Source: Candidatus Kapaibacterium sp. (GTDB taxonomy: Bacteria; Bacteroidota; Ignavibacteria; Kapaibacteriales; Kapaibacteriaceae). From it: a DNA stretch of 12,893 nt. Each line of letters begins with the position of its first letter. The stretch's first letter is position 1. The DNA is taken from the NCBI GenBank assembly GCA_030830285.1, contig JAURNF010000160.1:1-12893 (forward strand), written 5' to 3'. Positions 7,557-12,893 of the stretch are shown in pieces. Below the pieces are notes generated by a model, which was not told the origin of the DNA, did no database searches, and worked only from the letters and a program-made list of their open reading frames with translations. Both the position numbers and the translations under genes were made by a program.

Positions 7557-8056
7557 AGCGTCGATGTCAAACCAACAGTATCGAGATGCTTGGTAAAGAA
7601 GGTACGCACGCGCATAAAGCGTGGTGCGGCGGTGCCAAGAGGCTCTAGTGAGGTCGAAGCTGCGCTGGTGCGTGACTCGTTAATGATGGTGCCGATGCGG
7701 GAGCGCACAGATCGGTACTCACGAAGTGTCATCGAAGCGGCATTGAGATGTTGCACGAGAACACGCCGTGTTGCGCTTGCCAGACCGTTATCAGACGGTA
7801 AAGCTGTCACGTCTTCAGCGATGAGTAGCATGGTTGAGACTTGTCGTGCCGACAGCGTCGTATCACTGAATGGCACCTCTCGCGCTGTTAACTCCTGCTC
7901 GATACCCTGCTTCTGCGATGCAAACAAACCGAAGGCCATGTTGGCTTCGTTAAACAGATTGACGAGGACGATAATGATGTACACACCAGATATGCCAGTG
8001 AGGGCAAGAACGGTCCAGAACATTCGTCGCGAACGAGGGCGGAGTTGCTCGTTCAT
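7553..8056 (-). CDS. Single-pass membrane protein of unknown function
   Basis: This is a 167-residue protein that I do not recognise. A basic N-terminus (RPRSRR, 6-11) precedes one strong transmembrane segment at about 13-35 (MFWTVLALTGISGVYIIIVLVNLF), so the long C-terminal part is predicted outside the cytoplasm. That part is partly helical (QGIEQELTARE, then a stretch around 66-125) and is followed by a Ser/Thr-rich segment and a basic tail. ATG 8056 is chosen: it lies 13 nt after the upstream stop, whereas the frame open to 8170 would overlap the upstream membrane gene by about 100 nt and gives a poor N-terminus. A long plus-strand frame over the same bases is Arg/Ser/Cys-rich and lacks domain features, so the minus strand is preferred. 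An envelope protein is inferred; the partner is unknown. Confidence 0.68.
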   Translation of the reverse strand: MNEQLRPRSRRMFWTVLALTGISGVYIIIVLVNLFNEANMAFGLFASQKQGIEQELTAREVPFSDTTLSARQVSTMLLIAEDVTALPSDNGLASATRRVLVQHLNAASMTLREYRSVRSRIGTIINESRTSAASTSLEPLGTAAPRFMRVRTFFTKHLDTVGLTSTL

Positions 8057-8069
8057 ATGCTTGCTGTCA

Positions 8070-8348
8070 TCAAAGGATGAGGAAGATGGCGGATATAGCG
8101 CCGACTGTCGCAACGAGATCGTGAACGCGCGACTCGTGAGGTCGGGTAGCAGGTAGCACCAACAACGCAATGGCTGGTAGCACGTGTATCGGTGATGGTT
8201 CGAGGATCACTGCTACGGCTAGTGTCACACACGAAAATCCAAACATCACGTGATGCCATATTCCGAAACGGCGACGAAATACCCGCGCAGCTATGCCAAG
8301 ACACAGCGTCGCATAGTACGTTAGCCCCGCGATCACATTCGCATCCAT
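8070..8348 (-). CDS. Small hydrophobic membrane protein of unknown function
   Basis: This is a 92-residue protein with about four hydrophobic segments (4-22, 31-49, 54-68 and 76-92) joined by short loops. The first loop is very basic (RVFRRRF) and would be cytoplasmic. I do not recognise the family. The start at ATG 8348 is supported by a GGGAG 6 nt upstream, one of the few good ribosome sites in the window. The gene lies 29 nt after ftsY and 13 nt before the 167-aa membrane gene, so it probably belongs to the same transcript. Being next to ftsY may be only operon packing. A small integral membrane protein is as far as the sequence goes. Confidence 0.62.
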   Translation of the reverse strand: MDANVIAGLTYYATLCLGIAARVFRRRFGIWHHVMFGFSCVTLAVAVILEPSPIHVLPAIALLVLPATRPHESRVHDLVATVGAISAIFLIL

Positions 8349-8354
8349 GTGTCG

Positions 8355-8359
8355 CTCCC
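8355..8359 (-). promoter_or_regulatory. Shine-Dalgarno of the 92-aa membrane protein
   Basis: GGGAG on the minus strand lies 6 nt before ATG 8348. It supports the reality and the start of an otherwise unrecognised small gene in the 29-nt gap after ftsY. The same gap begins with a run of seven G, whose first base is the last base of the ftsY stop codon. Confidence 0.6.
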
Positions 8360-8377
8360 ATCGTGGAGAATCCCCCC

Positions 8378-9385
8378 CTACTGTCCCGGTTGTTCGGCAG
8401 AGGCAGCATCCGAGAACATCGCCTCGACGAACGCGTTTGGATCAAATACCTGAAGGTCGTCGATCCGCTCGCCCACGCCAATATAACGCACTGGAATCTG
8501 CATTGCATCAGTAATTGCCAGTACGGCCCCACCCTTTGCAGTACCATCGAGTTTCGTAAGGACAATCCCAGTGATTGGGGCCACCTTCGTGAACTCCTTT
8601 GCCTGCTGCAGCGCGTTTTGGCCGGTAGTTGCATCCAAGGCCAAAAACACGTCATGAGGGGCTTCTGGATGGATTTTCTTCATCACGCGACCGATTTTCT
8701 CGAGCTCCTGCATCAGACCCTGTTTGTTGTGCAAACGGCCTGCGGTGTCGATGATTACGACGTCAGTGCCACGTGCCTTAGCAGCAGAAAGTGTGTCATA
8801 TGCCACTGCGGCTGGATCTGCGCCGTGTTGTTGCTGTACGATGTCAACTCCAGCTCTTTGAGCCCAGACTTCGAGCTGCTCATTTGCGGCGGCCCGAAAC
8901 GTATCAGCTGCTCCAATGAGGACGCTGCGCCCTGCTCGCTTGTAGTTGTGCGCAAGCTTACCAATGGTCGTAGTCTTTCCCACGCCGTTGACGCCAATCA
9001 ACATGATGACATGGGGCTTCTGCGCTTCGTCAATCGCGAATGTCGCATCATTGTGGGCAGACGGAGATTGTGCGACCATCGACGCAATTTCTTCTTTCAG
9101 CACATCGAGAATCAGTCCGGCATCCTGGATGTTGTCCGTCCGGACGCGATCCTTGAGTCGTTCGATGATCTTTTCGGTTGTGCTTACGCCCACGTCCGAC
9201 GTGATCAGAATCTCTTCGATCTCACTGAGAAGCTGCGCATCGATCTTACGTCCCATGAACAGGACGGACCGGAGCTTACCAACAAGTGATTCGCGTGTTT
9301 TGGAGAGACCCTCTTTGAGGCGGTCAAACGACAGCGCCTCGGTCACACCAGTAAGTTTTTGCTTGAATTTATCGAAGAAGCCCAT
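8378..9385 (-). CDS. ftsY: Signal recognition particle receptor FtsY
   Basis: FtsY is the SRP receptor GTPase. It pairs with Ffh bound to ribosome-nascent chains and delivers membrane proteins to SecYEG. At 335 residues it has the short form: an amphipathic N-terminal helix (GFFDKFKQKL) and the helical N domain to about 105, without the long acidic A domain of E. coli FtsY. The NG GTPase motifs are all present: G1 GVNGVGKT (131-138), DTFRAAA (161-167), DTAGR (213-217), TKLDGTAKGG (277-286) and the closing GVGE (303-306). The DTFRAAA and NG layout separates it from unrelated P-loop proteins, and the lack of an M domain separates it from Ffh. The start overlaps the end of the pgsA-like gene by 17 nt, without a clear Shine-Dalgarno. 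The call is secure. Confidence 0.98.
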   Translation of the reverse strand: MGFFDKFKQKLTGVTEALSFDRLKEGLSKTRESLVGKLRSVLFMGRKIDAQLLSEIEEILITSDVGVSTTEKIIERLKDRVRTDNIQDAGLILDVLKEEIASMVAQSPSAHNDATFAIDEAQKPHVIMLIGVNGVGKTTTIGKLAHNYKRAGRSVLIGAADTFRAAANEQLEVWAQRAGVDIVQQQHGADPAAVAYDTLSAAKARGTDVVIIDTAGRLHNKQGLMQELEKIGRVMKKIHPEAPHDVFLALDATTGQNALQQAKEFTKVAPITGIVLTKLDGTAKGGAVLAITDAMQIPVRYIGVGERIDDLQVFDPNAFVEAMFSDAASAEQPGQ

Positions 9386-9902
9386 GGAGTCTCATTGCGT
9401 ATTGCCACAAAGATACGGCCATTAGGCTACAGCTCACGATTATCAGCTCAAATGAGGGGCCTCCAATGGCCAAGCTAACCACTCCCGTCAGTGCAATGGC
9501 AGACACCGCAAGCTTCCCGCTCATGAGTGAGGGAAGTACAACATGGTTACGGGAGGATGCATAGGATGCACCGATGAGGATGATAACGTCACGCCCAACA
9601 ACACAACCAACGAACCACAACGGAAGAATCTGCTGCATTACGAGAACTACCACCACAGCTCCAACGAGGATCTTATCAGCGACTGGATCAAGGATCATCC
9701 CCCATTCGCTCACTGTTCCCGTTCGACGTGCCACATACCCATCGAGCCAGTCAGTGGCCGCTGCAACGAGACATAGACCAATTGCCAACGTCCGTTGATG
9801 CGAAAGCAGAGCCCATACGACAGGAAGCGTCATCACACCCCGCACGATGGAAATCACGTTCGACGCTGTTATGAACCGATCACGCGGTAGAGTTCCGGAC
9901 AT
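9369..9902 (-). CDS. pgsA: CDP-alcohol phosphatidyltransferase, probably phosphatidylglycerophosphate synthase
   Basis: This is a membrane enzyme that transfers a phosphatidyl group from CDP-diacylglycerol to an alcohol; for PgsA the acceptor is glycerol-3-phosphate, leading to phosphatidylglycerol. With ATG 9902 the protein is 177 residues, normal for PgsA. The CDP-alcohol transferase signature D-x2-DG-x2-AR-x8-G-x3-D-x3-D is complete: D51, D54, G55, A58, R59, G68, D72 and D76. Several transmembrane segments surround it, and the N-terminus has the TASNVISIVRG type of motif. A TTG at 9941 would add 13 residues and deepen the overlap with the upstream transporter gene from 23 to 62 nt, so it is less likely. 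The exact alcohol acceptor cannot be read from the motif: a PgsA or related synthase is likely, and the family is certain. Confidence 0.85.
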   Translation of the reverse strand: MSGTLPRDRFITASNVISIVRGVMTLPVVWALLSHQRTLAIGLCLVAAATDWLDGYVARRTGTVSEWGMILDPVADKILVGAVVVVLVMQQILPLWFVGCVVGRDVIILIGASYASSRNHVVLPSLMSGKLAVSAIALTGVVSLAIGGPSFELIIVSCSLMAVSLWQYAMRLHGLLR

Positions 9903-11262
9903 GAGAGCGCAGCACAATAAGGAGAATGAAACACGACACAAGAATACCGATCAACATCGGCTCTGCAAGCACATGCTCTATAAGGCCGCTCCCACGGAGC
10001 ATCATCGTACCTATGCTGGCAACAGCAGGAAGAGATACTAGCAGCACAATTCGCGAGCGAACGTAGGATGCATATCGTGAGAAGCTCAGCAGCAAGGGGG
10101 CGAGTACAGCTGGCACTGCGATCGATGCAGCATTATAAATCAGGTCAATCACACTCGGTATGAGATAGGCAATTGCTCCGCCAAAGACGAGTGCGATGAA
10201 TACGCCCATCCGCACGGCAAATACGCTTGGCTCCCCCGCACGAGTCATGCGCAAGTCATGTCCGATGATCGTGCCACTTACAAGTGCATATCCATCGAGC
10301 GCCGACATAACTGCAGCGATGATACCTGCAAGAAACAGTCCGCGCCATAGTGATGGAAGAATCTCCAATCCGAGGTAGATGCCTGATTGCGCCCCATGTG
10401 ATGTTCCAAGGTGCGAGAGAGCGTAGAGGCCAACAAGCAGCTGAAGCACATCAAATACAATCCAGAGTGCAACGCTCACAACGATGCCACGTCGTGCGAT
10501 CCCTGCATCGGCGGCGGCAGCAGTCCTGACGTGAAAGTTCGGATCAATGAACGTTTGCAATGCAATGACAAACCACACAATGATCGGTGTCCACCCCAAC
10601 TGACCAGGGATAGACCGCAGTGGCGCGGGAGTGTCTGACAACAATTCAAATGGTGTACCGAGAACGACGACACATGCTGCGATACATGCACCATATCCGG
10701 CAAACATGATCGTAGACTGCACGATGTTGGCATATGCATCAGAGCGCAGCCCGCCTTTGATGACATACATGAACGCGAGACCAGACGAGAGCAACAGACA
10801 CAACCCAAGTGACCATCCCGTGAAGGTCTGCGCGATGAGTGCAAGACTCAACTGATATGATGCTGGTATTGTGATGACAAGCATCAGCACGGCTACAATG
10901 CGTGCAGCGTTGTCTCCGTATACGATCCGAATCTGGTCAGGTATCGATACTGCCTGTGATTGTCGAATGCGTTTGGCAAGCCACTGAGCGTACATCAATG
11001 CGATCACATAGTACGGCAGTCCAAAACACAACAAAAAGACAATACCGTAGTTGATCACAAACTCCGTTGCCCCGAGTACAGAACCGTACCATGTAGCTAC
11101 GAGTGATCCAACGAACACAGGTAATGTAAGCGTACGTCCTGCGAGAATGTAGTTGGTTGCCCCCTGCCGTTGCGATCGGCCACCCCAAATACCAGCAGCA
11201 ACGACTGCAATTAGTGATAGTGCAATCGTTAGCCCATCTACAATGGTCAATGACTCATGCAT
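9880..11262 (-). CDS. Sodium:solute symporter family transporter
   Basis: This is a 460-residue membrane protein of the SSS family (LeuT fold, the family of PutP and vSGLT), with about 12-13 hydrophobic segments. Family landmarks, in order, are the AGRTL motif after the first segment (41-45), the conserved KGGLRSDAYANIVQ motif (169-182), DPNFHVRTAAAAD (240-252), and AAVMSALDGYALVSG (316-330) in the segment that helps form the Na2 site. The substrate cannot be told: proline, sugars, carboxylates and vitamins are all possible in the family. The Na2 segment reads MSA, where PutP has MST, so sodium coupling may be altered. ATG 11262 is chosen; it overlaps the rnhB stop by 8 nt (ATGCATGA). A TTG two codons upstream is possible. 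There is no clear ribosome site, so coupling to rnhB translation is likely. Confidence 0.9.
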   Translation of the reverse strand: MHESLTIVDGLTIALSLIAVVAAGIWGGRSQRQGATNYILAGRTLTLPVFVGSLVATWYGSVLGATEFVINYGIVFLLCFGLPYYVIALMYAQWLAKRIRQSQAVSIPDQIRIVYGDNAARIVAVLMLVITIPASYQLSLALIAQTFTGWSLGLCLLLSSGLAFMYVIKGGLRSDAYANIVQSTIMFAGYGACIAACVVVLGTPFELLSDTPAPLRSIPGQLGWTPIIVWFVIALQTFIDPNFHVRTAAAADAGIARRGIVVSVALWIVFDVLQLLVGLYALSHLGTSHGAQSGIYLGLEILPSLWRGLFLAGIIAAVMSALDGYALVSGTIIGHDLRMTRAGEPSVFAVRMGVFIALVFGGAIAYLIPSVIDLIYNAASIAVPAVLAPLLLSFSRYASYVRSRIVLLVSLPAVASIGTMMLRGSGLIEHVLAEPMLIGILVSCFILLIVLRSHVRNSTA

Positions 11263-11893
11263 GATCAAGAGGCAGTGCCGGCTGCCCTAACAATGATCGC
11301 AGAAACGTCTGACGATGAATTGCACATGGTCCGTGTTGACGAATTGCGGCGCGATGGATGGCCGTACCGTACCCCTTATGGACGGAGAATCCATATGCAG
11401 GAAACGCTGAATCAGACTCGATCATCCATTGATCACGGGTTGTCTTGGCAAGAATTGAGGCAGCTGCGATAGAAGGACTCACGCCATCGCCGCCAACAAT
11501 GGTTGTCGATGGCAGCGTGTGGGGGCGAAACCGATTGCCATCAACGAGCAACTCGATATCAGTCCTATGACCAAGTTGTCCCGCGACGTCATCGATGGCC
11601 GCATGCATGGCATCGTATGTCGCCTGGAGGATGTTGACCTCGTCGATGCGATCATGGTGGATCAGTGCCACCGCCCATGCAAGTGCCGTTGAGCGAATGA
11701 CCTCTGCAGTAACGGCACGTTGCTTCGACGACAATTTCTTTGAGTCGTCTAGGCCGTCGGGGAGGACATTCGGTGGAAACACAACCGCAGCGGCAGCTAC
11801 GGGTCCAGCGAGGGCACCTCTTCCAGCCTCGTCTATGCCGATAACGAGAAGCCCCTTAGCCCAGCGCTCGCGTTCATGAAATGGCGTAATCAC
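11255..11893 (-). CDS. rnhB: Ribonuclease HII
   Basis: RNase HII cleaves RNA in RNA-DNA hybrids and nicks 5' of single ribonucleotides in DNA, starting ribonucleotide excision repair. The protein has 212 residues, the usual length. The catalytic acids are present: D21 and E22 in GIDEAGRGALAGPV, D118 in LLVDGNRF and D136 in GDGVSPSIAAASILAK. The 18-residue spacing between the last two matches the E. coli enzyme. DDSKKLS (49-55), KGYGT (173-177) and HRQTF (193-197) complete the family pattern. The start is a GTG at 11893, the first possible start after the in-frame TAG that ends folE; no ATG lies near. Only 9 nt separate it from folE, and both share one reading frame. The C-terminus overlaps the transporter gene. 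Confidence 0.97.
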   Translation of the reverse strand: MITPFHERERWAKGLLVIGIDEAGRGALAGPVAAAAVVFPPNVLPDGLDDSKKLSSKQRAVTAEVIRSTALAWAVALIHHDRIDEVNILQATYDAMHAAIDDVAGQLGHRTDIELLVDGNRFRPHTLPSTTIVGGDGVSPSIAAASILAKTTRDQWMIESDSAFPAYGFSVHKGYGTAIHRAAIRQHGPCAIHRQTFLRSLLGQPALPLDHA

Positions 11894-11902
11894 GCCACAA
11901 AC

Positions 11903-12634
11903 CTACTGCTCGCCGATGAGACGGAGGAATTCGTTGCGCAGGGCTTGATTGGTTGACAGCTCTCCGCGCATGACCGACGTGATCATGGTGCTCGAATCGT
12001 GTGCTTCCACGCCCCGAGCGATCATGCAGTAGTGCTTTGAGTTAATCACAACGCCAAGAGCAATTGGATCCAAGAGTTCAATCAGGAAGTCTGCGATTTG
12101 CTCGCCCAATTCCTCTTGAATTTGGCCACGACGACCAAACCACTCAACAATGCGTGTGAACTTCGAGAGTCCGATCACTTTCTCACGTGGCACGTATCCA
12201 ATTGCACAGGTGCCCGAGATTGGTTGCCAGTGATGTGAGCAGACGCTCATGATCTTGATGCCCTTGGAGATCACGAGCTCATCAACGTCTTTGCGATTCG
12301 GGAAGACGGTAATCTTCGGTGGCGGTGTATAGCGTCCAGCAAGCAACTCGTTGATCCACATCCGTGAGAGACGGAATGGCGTGTCCGTGCTGTTTGGGTC
12401 GTTCCGGTCGATACGGAGGATCTCAAAGATCTCTGCAAACTTCTGCTCAACCTGCTCGATCATCGCATTGCGTTCGTCGTTGCTTACCGGAGCATTCCCG
12501 TTGGCATCGAACAAGCGATGACCGCTACGACTTACCGTAGGGTACAGATTGCCTTGCCGGAGAAGTTGGCGTTCGAGTTCCTCATCGTCGAGATCGACCA
12601 GCGATGGGCGTGAGGCCTGTGTAGATGGTTTCAT
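11903..12634 (-). CDS. folE: GTP cyclohydrolase I (FolE, type IA)
   Basis: FolE opens and rearranges GTP to 7,8-dihydroneopterin triphosphate, the first step to folate, biopterin and the 7-deazaguanine compounds. The protein has 243 residues, with an N-terminal extension of about 30 over E. coli FolE. Zinc ligands are seen in CSHH (C132, H135) and HYCM (C203). Other family motifs are STDTPFRLSRM (82-92), GLSKFTR (155-161) and Q173-E174. The common CEHH motif is CSHH here, a variant worth noting but with the zinc ligands kept. ATG 12634 overlaps the stop of the upstream queD-like gene (ATGA), and AGAGGG lies about 9 nt upstream. This coupling suggests that at least part of its product feeds the preQ0/queuosine route. 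rnhB follows 9 nt later. Confidence 0.97.
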   Translation of the reverse strand: MKPSTQASRPSLVDLDDEELERQLLRQGNLYPTVSRSGHRLFDANGNAPVSNDERNAMIEQVEQKFAEIFEILRIDRNDPNSTDTPFRLSRMWINELLAGRYTPPPKITVFPNRKDVDELVISKGIKIMSVCSHHWQPISGTCAIGYVPREKVIGLSKFTRIVEWFGRRGQIQEELGEQIADFLIELLDPIALGVVINSKHYCMIARGVEAHDSSTMITSVMRGELSTNQALRNEFLRLIGEQ

Positions 12635-12893
12635 GCAGGAATTCCCTCTCGTTGTGGCTCACTGTGCAACTCGTACCGTGGAATCGAGACAGGCTCACCG
12701 TAGTAGTCTGCCACGTTTTGTTCAGACTCGTACACTCGGATGCGATGCAGCTCGCCGCTTGGAAGCCTGTTGCGAAGCTGATCCCAGAACGCAACACAGA
12801 GATTCTCGACCGTTGGAATAATGCCCAGGAGGAAGTCGACGTCGTGATTGAGGTGCTTATGATCGACCTTGTCGATGATCGCCTCCTCAAGGA
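12631..12893 (-). CDS. queD: 6-carboxytetrahydropterin synthase / PTPS family, C-terminal part (5' end outside window)
   Basis: QueD turns dihydroneopterin triphosphate into 6-carboxy-5,6,7,8-tetrahydropterin, the second step to preQ0 and queuosine. The start lies beyond base 12893; 86 residues are visible, in the frame beginning at 12891. Family marks are KVDHKHLNHDVDF (residues 8-20 of the fragment), holding the Asp-His of the catalytic relay, then IPTVENL (25-31), and RVYESEQNVADYYG (52-65), holding the pterin-anchoring glutamate. The Cys and zinc-binding histidines would be in the missing N-terminal part. The stop overlaps the folE start (ATGA), so the product of FolE is the substrate of this protein and the pair is co-translated. 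A tetrahydrobiopterin-forming PTPS cannot be fully excluded, but QueD is more likely in a bacterium. Confidence 0.9.
   Translation of the reverse strand, partial: LEEAIIDKVDHKHLNHDVDFLLGIIPTVENLCVAFWDQLRNRLPSGELHRIRVYESEQNVADYYGEPVSIPRYELHSEPQREGIPA

Noticed and set aside
7542..8156. 204-codon open frame on the plus strand
   Set aside because: It is Arg/Ser/Cys-rich without domain features. The minus frame has a proper transmembrane segment and fits the spacing of the operon.
8057..8170. Longer start for the 167-aa membrane protein
   Set aside because: It would overlap the 92-aa gene by about 100 nt and put a polar, unlikely leader before the membrane segment.
8192..9289. 365-codon open frame on the plus strand
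   Set aside because: It lies antisense to ftsY and the 92-aa gene. The translation has no domain pattern, while FtsY on the other strand has all its motifs.
9903..9941. Longer TTG start for the pgsA-like gene
   Set aside because: It would add a Cys-rich stretch unlike PgsA N-termini and deepen the overlap with the transporter gene to 62 nt. ATG 9902 gives a normal length.
12582..12890. 102-codon minus frame across the folE start
   Set aside because: It is low-complexity Ser/Arg sequence. A different minus frame over the same bases gives the clear QueD/PTPS motifs and ends in ATGA overlap with folE.

Overview
The window is a densely packed bacterial chromosome segment with two convergent gene blocks and no gene-free stretch longer than 70 bases. 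The genome type is inferred, not proven. Weak Shine-Dalgarno signals, a T9SS-like C-terminal sorting domain, secreted fibre-type proteins with the "GVERLRI ... IGLGTSTPNAPID" signature, and a cytochrome c/FG-GAP fusion together suggest the Bacteroidota-Chlorobiota supergroup. A Kapabacteria- or Ignavibacteria-like lineage is my best guess. I see no phage, IS, integrase, tRNA, rRNA or CRISPR.

Plus strand, 1-2348: the 3' part of purB (adenylosuccinate lyase) is followed, with ATGA overlap, by a secreted monohaem cytochrome c fused to an FG-GAP/VCBS repeat propeller. This block ends one base before the end of the opposing block.

Minus strand, 12893 down to 2350: twelve genes run head to tail with gaps of at most 70 nt and several overlaps. 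First come housekeeping genes: queD (partial), folE, rnhB, a sodium:solute-symporter family gene, a CDP-alcohol phosphatidyltransferase (pgsA-like) and ftsY. FolE and QueD carry out the first two steps from GTP towards preQ0/queuosine. RnhB removes RNA from DNA. PgsA makes acidic phospholipid. FtsY docks ribosomes at the membrane. Then come two small membrane proteins of unknown function (92 and 167 aa).

The minus block finishes with four consecutive secreted proteins: 242 aa, about 302 aa, 474 aa and about 676 aa. The first two share a homologous C-terminal beta domain. The third is a Gly-x-x-Ile repeat protein with a phage-structural-like C-terminus. The last is a glycine-ladder protein with a probable T9SS-type sorting domain. 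I read these four as a surface-fibre or adhesin cassette, which is the least described part of the window. Their function is inferred from architecture only.
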